This document shows positions 26,006 to 33,275 of a DNA stretch of 64,000 nucleotides, in pieces. Origin of the DNA: Tumebacillus_A lipolyticus (GTDB taxonomy: Bacteria; Bacillota; Bacilli; Tumebacillales; Tumebacillaceae). The notes beneath the pieces are model-generated. The model was not told the DNA's origin, searched no databases, and was given only the letters and a program-made list of their open reading frames with translations. The first letter of the stretch is position 1. Each line of letters starts with the position of its first letter. The position numbers and the translations under genes were made by a program. The stretch is from the NCBI RefSeq assembly GCF_042682745.1, contig NZ_JBHUIO010000002.1, positions 806,001 through 870,000 on the forward strand, given 5' to 3'.

Positions 26006-27406
26006 CTAGTCGACCAAGCGCTTTGCCGCTGCGATCAGCCGGCTCACATCCTCCGATTCTCGCGCTTCCGCATAGATGCGCAACAGCGGCTCTGTCCCGC
26101 TCGCCCGGAACAGGATCCATCTGCCGTCCGAAAGCTTGTATTTGACGCCGTCGAGCGTCTGCACCTCTTCGATCTGATCGCCGGCAAACGTGATCGGCTG
26201 CTGGACGAGCGATCGGAAGAGCGACTCCTTTTTCGCTTGGGCGAGCGGCAGGTCGATGCGGTCATACGCGTGATATCCGGCGAGAAACATCAGCTGATCG
26301 ATCGCATCTGACAACTGCTGGCCGGAGAGCAGCAGATGCTCGATCAACAGCATCCCAGAAAAAATCCCGTCCCGCTCCGGCATGTGCAGCGGGATGCCGA
26401 TGCCACCGCTTTCCTCGCCGCCGATCAGCACATCTTCCGCCTGCATCAGGCCGCAGATGTGTTTAAATCCGATCGGCACTTCATGCATCTGTACCTCGTA
26501 CAGATCGGCGATTCGGTCGATCAGCCAAGTGGTGGAAAACGTTTTGACCACCGACCCCGACCATTTGCGGTCGCGCAGCAGATGCAGCGTGAGCAGGGCG
26601 AACAAGATCTGTGGCGACACATAATTGCCTTGCGCATCGACCGCCCCGAGCCGATCGCCATCCCCGTCGGTGGCGAGGCCGAGATCTGCCCCAACCTCCA
26701 GCACTTTTTCCATCAGCACGCCAAGATTTTTGGGGATCGGCTCCGGGTTGACGCCGCCAAACGTAGGATCTGGATCTGATCGAACCTGTGTGACCTGACA
26801 GCCGAGCGCCTCCAGCGCGCGGCTAAAATAGGCGCCCGCCGCACCGTGCATCGCATCGACGACAACGTGCAGCCGCAGCTCTCGATCGAGCGTCGGGGAG
26901 AGAAAGCGAAGCAGTTGATCAAAATACGGCTGATCGAGGTTGATCAGCTCGATCATTCCCAACCGCTTCGCACTGTCAAACGGGATGCTCTTCGCAGCCG
27001 TCTTGCCGAGGCGTGCGGCGATCTGCGCGATCTCTTCCTCGTTGGCCGGGCCGGCATGCGGCCCTTTCCATTTCACGCCATTCCATACGGCCGGATTGTG
27101 GCTGGCGGTGATCATCAGACCGCCGGCCGCGCCGAGATGACGAACCGCGAACGAGAGCAGCGGTGTCGGCGTGACCGAGTCGAACAGATAGACAGGGATG
27201 CTGTTCGCAGCTAAAACTTGTGCGCATTCCCGCGCAAAAACATCGGAGAGAAAACGAGTATCATATCCGACGACCACCCCGCTTTCCTGCACCTGTTTCG
27301 CGTGCAGTTCGTCGGCGATCGCTTGGCAAACCAGTCTCAGATTGCCGGTCGTAAAGGTGTCGGCGATCTGTCCGCGCCAACCTTCCGTTCCAAATTGAAT
27401 GTCCAT
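26006..27406 (-). CDS. Phosphoglucomutase/phosphomannomutase family protein
   Basis: Interconverts hexose 1- and 6-phosphates. The 466 aa alpha-D-phosphohexomutase has the four expected sites: active-site Ser loop TASHNPAVWNGVKWKG, metal loop TDGDGDRLGAVD, sugar-binding loop GGEESGGIG, and C-terminal phosphate-binding RASGTEPLLRIYAEA. The ATG at 27406 (MDIQFGTEGWRG) is preferred because the family begins there. In this window a GDP-mannose pyrophosphorylase lies 4 kb away, so mannose 1-phosphate supply is a plausible role, but the sequence does not discriminate glucose from mannose. Confidence 0.88.
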   Translation of the reverse strand: MDIQFGTEGWRGQIADTFTTGNLRLVCQAIADELHAKQVQESGVVVGYDTRFLSDVFARECAQVLAANSIPVYLFDSVTPTPLLSFAVRHLGAAGGLMITASHNPAVWNGVKWKGPHAGPANEEEIAQIAARLGKTAAKSIPFDSAKRLGMIELINLDQPYFDQLLRFLSPTLDRELRLHVVVDAMHGAAGAYFSRALEALGCQVTQVRSDPDPTFGGVNPEPIPKNLGVLMEKVLEVGADLGLATDGDGDRLGAVDAQGNYVSPQILFALLTLHLLRDRKWSGSVVKTFSTTWLIDRIADLYEVQMHEVPIGFKHICGLMQAEDVLIGGEESGGIGIPLHMPERDGIFSGMLLIEHLLLSGQQLSDAIDQLMFLAGYHAYDRIDLPLAQAKKESLFRSLVQQPITFAGDQIEEVQTLDGVKYKLSDGRWILFRASGTEPLLRIYAEARESEDVSRLIAAAKRLVD

Positions 27407-27548
27407 GCGGGCTGTCCCCCCTGCAACCTTGTTGTCAGTGTCTTGTAGCGTATGCAGAACCCTGGGCATTCGTCACGGACTGCGCACATCGGGCGGGCAG
27501 GAGCACATACACTGTCAAGGAAAGGATTTGGAAACGGGGGACTGACCG

Positions 27549-27701
27549 ATGTACTTCCTGCTCTTGCGCACCGTCAAGATCCTGCTTGGCGGCGCGATCG
27601 CGATCGTGTTTCTCCGAGCGCTGTTCTTCCCGAACGTGCTCGATGTCTTCTTGTTGCTCCTGCTCTTTTTGATCATGGTCGCCATGTTTGTCGGCGCCTG
27701 A
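27549..27701 (+). CDS. Small hydrophobic membrane protein (50 aa)
   Basis: Plus-strand gene with GGGGGA 7 nt before the ATG and an intrinsic terminator 7 nt after its stop. The product begins MYFLLLRTVKILLGG and has two hydrophobic stretches (residues 12-27 and 32-49) around a short FFPNVLD turn. I do not recognise a family. Ribosome binding site, codon use and the dedicated terminator favour a real gene over chance. Confidence 0.6.
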   Translation: MYFLLLRTVKILLGGAIAIVFLRALFFPNVLDVFLLLLLFLIMVAMFVGA

Positions 27702-27708
27702 TCTGCGA

Positions 27709-27738
27709 CACCACCCGACCTGTCCGGGTGGTGTTTTT
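27709..27738 (+). terminator. Intrinsic terminator of the 50-aa gene
   Basis: CACCACCCG / CGGGTGGTG hairpin with a 7-nt loop followed by TTTTT. Confidence 0.9.
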
Positions 27739-27772
27739 GCGCAAGCGATGCCCTTTTCCAGCCATTCCCGTC

Positions 27773-27801
27773 TTGTTCCTGCATCTGCCCCATGTTAGCA
27801 T
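27773..27801 (+). promoter_or_regulatory. Candidate promoter of the c-di-AMP riboswitch unit
   Basis: TTGTTC (27773-27778), 17 nt, TAGCAT (27796-27801). Each box matches only 4 of 6 bases, but the predicted start falls just before the aptamer. Confidence 0.45.
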
Positions 27802-27812
27802 GAAATGCAAAT

Positions 27813-27933
27813 ATGCCGAATCTTGTCGAAAGTCAGGACAAGTACGGGGGACGCTTTACTTTGGGGTGAATGTTCTTCAACTTGGAACAAGGGAAATCCT
27901 CTTCCCGAACCCGTCAACTAACCTCGGAGGCGC
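27813..27933 (+). ncRNA. ydaO/yuaA (cyclic di-AMP) riboswitch
   Basis: The 5' UTR contains the class signatures in order: GCCGAATCTTGTCGAAAGTC, ACGGGGGACGC, TTTGGGGTGAAT, and the hallmark 3' segment CCCGAACCCGTCAACTAACC followed by TCGGAGGCGC. These match the conserved core of c-di-AMP sensing ydaO RNAs, which commonly precede cell-wall hydrolase genes, as here. Those family members are usually genetic OFF switches; direction at this locus is not shown. Confidence 0.92.
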
Positions 27934-27954
27934 TTGAGGAGGCAATGCAATAAA

Positions 27955-28815
27955 ATGAAATCGTGGGGCACAAAGTTGGCCATCAGCGCAATTGCGATGG
28001 TCGGAATTTTTTGTCAAGTACAAGGTGATGCAGAGGCTGCCGATTCTTCGATCTACAAAGTCCAGCTGAACGACAAGCTGATCTCGTTCCCAGACGCGAA
28101 ACCGTTTGTGGACGGATCGAGCCGGATGCAGGTGCCGATCCGATTTTTGACCGAGTCGATGGGCTACAAAGTCGACTGGAAGCAGGAAGGCACGCAAGTT
28201 TCTGTCACGCTGTCGAAAGGAAACGACACCGTCCAGCTAAAGACTGGGGACGCGCGGATCTTGATCAACGGACAGGCAGAGTGGATGGATACGAAGCCGG
28301 TCTTGAAGTCTGATCGCACGTTCGTGCCGATCCGCTTCGCCACAGAAGCTCTGGATGCGAACGTCAGTTGGCACGCACCGTCGCTCTCGGCGATCATCGC
28401 GACAGATGGACGGGCTCACCAAGCGCTTGCACCCACCTATGTACCGCCGAGCGAGAAGATCATCCAATCGGCAAAATCCTATCTTGGCGTGCCATACCTC
28501 TGGGGGGGCATGACGCCGAGCGGATTCGATTGCTCTGGCTTCACGCAGTATGTGTTTGCGAAAAACGGCCTTTCCTTGCCGCGCGTTTCCCGCGACCAGT
28601 ACACGGTGGGTCAGTCGGTCGCCAAAAGCAATCTGAAAGCGGGAGATCTCGTCTTCTTCTCGCTCAGTCAGCCTGGCGTCGTCGGCCATGTGGGGATCTA
28701 CCTCGGCAACGGAGAGTTTATATCTGCCGCCAGTTCCCGCGGTGTCAGCATCGCCAACATCAACGACCCCTATTATTGGGGCTCCCGCTACATCGGAGCG
28801 AAGCGAACTTTCTAG
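27955..28815 (+). CDS. Secreted NlpC/P60 peptidoglycan hydrolase with copper-amine-oxidase-like N-domain
   Basis: Predicted cell-wall DL-endopeptidase. The 286 aa protein has a signal peptide (residues 1-29), an N-terminal copper amine oxidase-like stalk domain (residues 35-150, with two FVPIRF/VPIRFLTESMG repeats), and a C-terminal NlpC/P60 domain with catalytic Cys193 in FDCSGF and His245 in GHVGIYL. The stalk domain is common in Paenibacillaceae and Alicyclobacillaceae exported proteins. The ATG at 27955 follows GAGGAGG by 12 nt; a TTG at 27934 is possible but would put extra charged residues before the signal sequence. It is controlled by the upstream c-di-AMP riboswitch. Confidence 0.92.
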   Translation: MKSWGTKLAISAIAMVGIFCQVQGDAEAADSSIYKVQLNDKLISFPDAKPFVDGSSRMQVPIRFLTESMGYKVDWKQEGTQVSVTLSKGNDTVQLKTGDARILINGQAEWMDTKPVLKSDRTFVPIRFATEALDANVSWHAPSLSAIIATDGRAHQALAPTYVPPSEKIIQSAKSYLGVPYLWGGMTPSGFDCSGFTQYVFAKNGLSLPRVSRDQYTVGQSVAKSNLKAGDLVFFSLSQPGVVGHVGIYLGNGEFISAASSRGVSIANINDPYYWGSRYIGAKRTF

Positions 28816-28826
28816 CACTTGTACCC

Positions 28827-28870
28827 AGAGATGAAAAAGACACCGCAGCTGTGGTGTCTTTTTCATCTCT
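28827..28870. terminator. Bidirectional terminator between convergent genes
   Basis: 44-bp near-perfect palindrome whose centre is GACACCGCAGCTGTGGTGTC, flanked by AAAAA on the left and TTTTT on the right; it serves both the NlpC/P60 gene (+) and the AlkD-like gene (-). Confidence 0.95.
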
Positions 28871-28880
28871 TTTCGGCAGG

Positions 28881-29567
28881 TCACGCTTTCGCTTTGGCCA
28901 GCTTTCTCTGCTTCATCTTATTGATATAGGCGGTCGCATCTGGTGTTTTACAGGCGGTCTCCCCATGATCGACCTTCACTTTCCCAATCGCCGCCGCAAG
29001 TTGTAGCGCTTTCGCCTCCAGCAGATCGTTGCGCGACCCGATGGCGATCAGCGCCGTGTTCATCGCCTCTTTGATCCGGTTTTTGCTCTGATGGATGCCT
29101 GTCCCGATCTTTTCGAGAAAGGGTTCAAAAAACTCGTCCGGCAGCGGCTCCTTTCCGAGCGCGAGCTGCGTGAGCATCTGCCAGCCTGCCCTGCCCACCC
29201 ATTCCTCTTCTGAGCGAATCCACGCTACCATCAACGCTTGGGCAAATGGGGTCTTGCTCGCCAGATTGCTCGTCAGCACATCGGTCAGCGTGTGGTCGGT
29301 CAGGCACTCCACCCAGGTGTGAAGCTGCGCTTCCTCGATCAGCTTCGGATCGGCGATCATCGTCGCAACCACTCGCGCCTCCCAATTTCCCGTCTCCCAC
29401 AGCTGCTCAGTCAACCGCTGATCTTTTTTGATCTCCTTGGCCAACTTCTTCATCTCCGCAAAGGACACACCGAACATGTTGACGCCGATCCCATGTCGCC
29501 CATACACTTTTCGGTTCTGTTCCGTCCCCATCGCTTCCAGTTTGGCAAGCACTTCTGCCAGCTCCAT
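28881..29567 (-). CDS. AlkD-like DNA alkylation repair / HEAT-repeat protein
   Basis: HEAT-like helical repeat protein of the DNA alkylation repair (AlkD/AlkC) family, 228 aa from the ATG at 29567. Visible family features include NRKVYGRHGIGVNMFGVSFAEMKKLAKEI (about residues 19-47), the LWETGNWEARVVATMIADP repeat and GRAGWQMLTQLA. Some family members are DNA glycosylases for bulky alkyl-purines, but others lack the catalytic Asp and Trp; I cannot decide from sequence alone, so enzymatic activity is uncertain. A bidirectional terminator lies 10 nt past its stop. Confidence 0.8.
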   Translation of the reverse strand: MELAEVLAKLEAMGTEQNRKVYGRHGIGVNMFGVSFAEMKKLAKEIKKDQRLTEQLWETGNWEARVVATMIADPKLIEEAQLHTWVECLTDHTLTDVLTSNLASKTPFAQALMVAWIRSEEEWVGRAGWQMLTQLALGKEPLPDEFFEPFLEKIGTGIHQSKNRIKEAMNTALIAIGSRNDLLEAKALQLAAAIGKVKVDHGETACKTPDATAYINKMKQRKLAKAKA

Positions 29568-29661
29568 CAGATCACCACCCTCTCGGTCAGTTCCTCTCAT
29601 TATATACGATCACCTTCATCCAGCCTACGCATCGCCTGTTCCCTGACTGCCAAAGAACAGC

Positions 29662-29692
29662 AAAAGAGCTGCCCCTCCTGAACGGCAGCTCT
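29662..29692 (-). terminator. Terminator of the long CotS-family gene
   Basis: Minus-strand AGAGCTGCC / GGCAGCTCT hairpin followed by TTTTG, 17 nt beyond the stop. Confidence 0.85.
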
Positions 29693-29708
29693 GGCAGCGT
29701 TAGTTCGC

Positions 29709-31052
29709 TTATCGCCCCGGACGCCATGGTCCCGGCTTCTGCTTGCGGCGCGGCTTGATTCGTGGAGCAGCATCTGGCAGAACGGAGCGACTGTCCGTGC
29801 GCCGTTCCTCCAGCCCTTTTTCATGGCTGGCCAGCCGAACCTCAGACGATTCTTCCCGCTCGTGTATCGAAGCGCTTTCGGACAGATCGACCGCATGCGC
29901 TTCTGGCGCCTCCCACCCATCCGCACGGCTTTCCACCGACGAGGACTCCATCGCTTCCAGATCGTCATACGATTCCAGCCCTTCCAAATGGGGGGCGAAG
30001 GACGGGGCGGACAAGTTCAGCCCGTAGCGGGCGATCAGATCCTGTACGAACATCTCCCTGCCCTCATCGAGCGCTAACTGTTTGCGGAATCTGCTGGAAA
30101 AGCGCTCAGCATCCCAATCCCGCTTGCGCTCAAAGTACGCTTCGACCACCTCTAGCGTGCGCTTGGGAAAGGAAAGGTAGGCGGCGAGCACCGTCATCTC
30201 CTCCGCGCTGATCTCCCGCACCGCTCTGTAGACGTCGAGAATGGAGAACCCGATCGACGCTTCCCACTTAAATCGCGGCATATAACGGGTGAGCAGAGCG
30301 CCGAGGTCGTGCAGCGGGTGGCCAAAATGACAGTGATCAAAATCGACGACCGCCATCCGCTCTTTCTCCACGATCAAGTTTTGCCGCGAAAAGGAACCGT
30401 GGCAGATCGTCCTGTTTTCTCGCGCCCATTCGATGATCTGCGGGTAGGGAGAACGCGCCAGCTGCTCCGAAGCATGGTCGATCATCTTCACCAGTTCCTC
30501 GCGGTGCTGGCGATAGGAATCATCCATCCCTGTCTGTTCCCGAAGCTCTTCCAGATTCGCATCATAGCTGCTGAGCTTCGCCCGGAACTTCCCCCACTGC
30601 GCGGAGAAATCCTCGCGGGTTTCCTGCCCAAATCCGCCCCCTGCAAACCCGATGCCCGCGTTGTGCAGCTTAGCCATCGTCTCTGCCGCCAAGAAGATGT
30701 TCTTCGTCTTTTTCAGATCTGCTTCCTTGCCCGGCCTCCAATCGGTCAGGTAGTAGATCCCCGTCGAATGCACCACATAGGGATCGCCGTACTTTGTGCG
30801 AATAAAGCGCGGCGCATCGTGAAAGCCTTTGTTCGCCAGATGATCGATCACCTGTTGCACAAAGCGCACTCGACCTTCGGCGACGTTCACCTTCTTCAGC
30901 GCACGCGTTCCGACCGCCGTCTTGATTCTCAACACGCCTCGAACCTGCCTGACCTTCTCGACCTCCAGATCCCACTCGCGCAAAACGTCCGGATCGGCGC
31001 CGTAAGAATCGAACACGTCTAGCAGTTCCTTCTCCTCTTTCCTCTTCGCCAT
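29709..31052 (-). CDS. CotS-family spore coat protein, kinase-like with altered catalytic motif and long tail
   Basis: Aminoglycoside-phosphotransferase-fold protein of the CotS/CotI/YutH spore coat group, 447 aa. The N-lobe has the family pattern ALKKVNVAEGRVRFVQQVIDHL and the hinge YYLTDWRPGKEADL. The Brenner-type motif reads CHGSFSRQN, with Ser in place of the catalytic Asp, while the metal motif VVDFDHCHFGHPLHDL is kept. The final 100 or so residues are an extra low-complexity tail rich in Glu, Ser and Arg that ends RRKQKPGPWRPGR. It is 14 nt after the GDP-mannose pyrophosphorylase gene. Likely a structural or pseudokinase coat component; that is inference. Confidence 0.85.
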   Translation of the reverse strand: MAKRKEEKELLDVFDSYGADPDVLREWDLEVEKVRQVRGVLRIKTAVGTRALKKVNVAEGRVRFVQQVIDHLANKGFHDAPRFIRTKYGDPYVVHSTGIYYLTDWRPGKEADLKKTKNIFLAAETMAKLHNAGIGFAGGGFGQETREDFSAQWGKFRAKLSSYDANLEELREQTGMDDSYRQHREELVKMIDHASEQLARSPYPQIIEWARENRTICHGSFSRQNLIVEKERMAVVDFDHCHFGHPLHDLGALLTRYMPRFKWEASIGFSILDVYRAVREISAEEMTVLAAYLSFPKRTLEVVEAYFERKRDWDAERFSSRFRKQLALDEGREMFVQDLIARYGLNLSAPSFAPHLEGLESYDDLEAMESSSVESRADGWEAPEAHAVDLSESASIHEREESSEVRLASHEKGLEERRTDSRSVLPDAAPRIKPRRKQKPGPWRPGR

Positions 31053-31066
31053 GCGCTTCCTCCCCC

Positions 31067-32140
31067 TTACAGAAACTCTCGCAAGTTTCGTTTTTCGATC
31101 CGCCTGACCAGATCTTTGATCTCTTGGTCGCGCTCTTTGTCAGCGACGAGGATCGCGCGGTCAGATTGCACGATCAACAGATCCCGGACGCCGATCGTCG
31201 CGATCAGCAGATCTTCGCTCTCGATGATCGAGCGGGATGTGTCGATGCCAACGTGCAACCCGTTGACAATATTGCCCGCGTTGTCGTGGCTCAAAAATCG
31301 CTCGACCGATCGCCAGGACCCCACATCATCCCAAGCAAAGTCGGCGGGGATCACCGCGACGTTTTCCGCCTTTTCCATGATCGCGTAGTCGACCGACAGC
31401 TTTTGCATCTTGGCGTACGTCTCGCGGATGACCTCCTGCTCCTCGGCGCTGCCGAGGATCTCATAGATCTGCGCCAGATGCTGATACATGTCGGGCATGT
31501 GCCGACGATACGCCTGCAAGATCTCCTGCGCCCGCCAGACAAACATCCCGGAGTTCCACAAGTATTTGCCAGCTTGCAGAAAGCGGAGCGCGCGCTCAAA
31601 ATCTGGTTTCTCTGTGAACTCCGCCACGTGATACGCCCGCCTGCCGTTGTCATTGACCAGCAGGCGATCCATCTTGATATAGCCGTACCCGGTCTTCGGC
31701 TCGGTCGGACGAATGCCGAATGTCACCAGCATCTTATGATTGCGCGCAAACTCGGCTGCCCACGACAGGCAGCGCCTAAAATCTTGCTCCGAGCCGATAA
31801 AGTGATCGGATGGCAAGACGGCCATCACCGCCTGCGGATCGCGCCGAGCGAGTTTGACCGCCGCAAGTCCAATCCCAGCTGCCGTCTCCCTCGCCTCCGG
31901 CTCGATGATCAAATTTTCCGGCGGCAGCTCAGGCAGCTGTTCGCGAATCTTGTCAAAATACCGATCGTTCGTCACCACATAGATACAATCTTGACGGATC
32001 AAGGGGCGTACCCTGCCTGCTGTCGTCTGGAGCAAGCTCTTGTCCCCAAAGATTTGCAAAAACTGCTTTGGGTTTGCAGCCGAGCTTTTCGGCCAAAACC
32101 GACTCCCCACACCTCCAGCCAGGATCACCGCATACAGCAT
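31067..32140 (-). CDS. Mannose-1-phosphate guanylyltransferase
   Basis: Makes GDP-mannose from GTP and mannose 1-phosphate. The 357 aa protein has the nucleotidyltransferase signature LAGGVGSRFWPKSS and PKQFL, the VLPSDHFI metal site, FTEKPDFERA and a final VVQSDRAILVADKERDQEIK segment. It lacks the C-terminal phosphomannose isomerase domain of bifunctional ManC/AlgA. It sits between two CotS-family genes, so GDP-mannose may feed spore-surface glycosylation. RBS GGAGGG precedes the ATG. Confidence 0.93.
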   Translation of the reverse strand: MLYAVILAGGVGSRFWPKSSAANPKQFLQIFGDKSLLQTTAGRVRPLIRQDCIYVVTNDRYFDKIREQLPELPPENLIIEPEARETAAGIGLAAVKLARRDPQAVMAVLPSDHFIGSEQDFRRCLSWAAEFARNHKMLVTFGIRPTEPKTGYGYIKMDRLLVNDNGRRAYHVAEFTEKPDFERALRFLQAGKYLWNSGMFVWRAQEILQAYRRHMPDMYQHLAQIYEILGSAEEQEVIRETYAKMQKLSVDYAIMEKAENVAVIPADFAWDDVGSWRSVERFLSHDNAGNIVNGLHVGIDTSRSIIESEDLLIATIGVRDLLIVQSDRAILVADKERDQEIKDLVRRIEKRNLREFL

Positions 32141-32176
32141 CAGGTTCGCCCTCCTCTCCCACCGAGTTGCATCGAG

Positions 32177-33178
32177 TTACATCCACCTCGCTCCATCCGC
32201 ACCGTATACGATCGGCTTGCGGGCTCGCCCCACCTCGACCGCCCGCTCAAAACGCTCAGCAAACAGGTCGTCTCCTCGCTTCATCGTGCGGAACTGTGTC
32301 AGGTGGCGGTAAGCAGTATGTGGAAATGCCAGATAGGCATCGAGCACGATCAGCTGTTGCTCGCTCATCCCGGCCTCCTCGCCATACGCATCGAGAAATT
32401 CCCGAGCCAGCTCCTGCTCCCCCCGCTCCAAGAGCAGATGAGCGAACCGCGCCGCATCGTACAGCGGCAGATCGGAGATCGCATCATCGACGTGCAGGAT
32501 GGCAACCCGTCCCGCCTCTCCGATCCGCAGTTCGCGCAGGCGATAGTCCCCGATCGCGAATTCGCATTCTGCCTCGGAGCGCCGCGAAAGGTCCTGATAC
32601 TTGCCAGCAGACAGCCCTTCCACAGCCCGCGCGATCTGCTCGGCAAGCCACTCATAATGCGTGAGAAATCGCTCCTGCAACCGATTTTTCTGCCGCAGTT
32701 CCGACCAGGCGCAGTAGCGCGAGTGAAGCTCATCGCCCGCTTGGGCAAACCGCTCCATCCAGGTGCCGTGGCGCATGGGGAGTTTGATCGGCTCGTTGAG
32801 CTGCAGCCCTTTCGCCGCTCGGTGCAGCTCCGCCAGATGGCGACCACAATGGCGCACATCGTGCGGATCGAGGTCTGGCACCCTCCCTTCCCACAGATCG
32901 CTGACCGTATAAAAATGGCCCCCCTGCACGACGAACGCATCTCCGTACAGCGTGCGAATGTGGCGCGGAATGCGACGAACCCCCCGTTTTGCAAAGTGTT
33001 CCCACAGCGCGTGCCGCCGCTCCACCTTCTGTTCGTCCGTATCGATGCGGAGCACTTTCATCCCGCGATTTGTATCTAACAGCAAGGAGCGCTCATCGAG
33101 CGGCGACACGCCTGACACGCCCAAACCATAGCGGGGTACCACCGACTCGACGATCACCTCCAGCAGATCGTTGACCAT
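32177..33178 (-). CDS. CotS-family protein, divergent kinase-like fold
   Basis: Second CotS-group protein, 333 aa. Shared features are the N-lobe RHALWEHFAKRGVRRIPRHIRTLYGDAFVV, the hinge FYTVSDLWEGRVPDL and the CGRHLAELHRAAKG helix. The region where the catalytic loop should be reads AIGDYRLREL, lacking the His and the Asn of HxDxxxxN, and the following DFD-type motif is HVDDAISDLPLYD. It is therefore probably catalytically inactive. It precedes the pyrophosphorylase gene by 36 nt and follows the SpoVID-like gene, the position of ysxE in Bacillus, which encodes a CotS-family protein. Confidence 0.8.
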   Translation of the reverse strand: MVNDLLEVIVESVVPRYGLGVSGVSPLDERSLLLDTNRGMKVLRIDTDEQKVERRHALWEHFAKRGVRRIPRHIRTLYGDAFVVQGGHFYTVSDLWEGRVPDLDPHDVRHCGRHLAELHRAAKGLQLNEPIKLPMRHGTWMERFAQAGDELHSRYCAWSELRQKNRLQERFLTHYEWLAEQIARAVEGLSAGKYQDLSRRSEAECEFAIGDYRLRELRIGEAGRVAILHVDDAISDLPLYDAARFAHLLLERGEQELAREFLDAYGEEAGMSEQQLIVLDAYLAFPHTAYRHLTQFRTMKRGDDLFAERFERAVEVGRARKPIVYGADGARWM

Positions 33179-33237
33179 ACGACTCCCCTCCCTCGACTCT
33201 TGATTTCAGCCTATGCGTTCGTACCAAAGAGTAGACG

Positions 33238-33271
33238 AAAAACAGGCGGACGCATTCGTCTGCCTGTTTTT
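33238..33271 (-). terminator. Terminator after the SpoVID-like gene
   Basis: AAAAACAGGC...GCCTGTTTTT hairpin with an inner GACG/CGTC helix. It is symmetrical but on the minus strand sits just past the SpoVID-like stop. Confidence 0.88.
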
Positions 33272-33275
33272 CCAG

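Noticed and set aside
31124..33079. A 651-codon open frame on the plus strand opposite two minus-strand genes
   Set aside because: It runs antisense across the GDP-mannose pyrophosphorylase and CotS-family genes, both of which have clear family motifs and ribosome binding sites. Its product shows no domain and is a by-product of biased codon use in GC-rich DNA.
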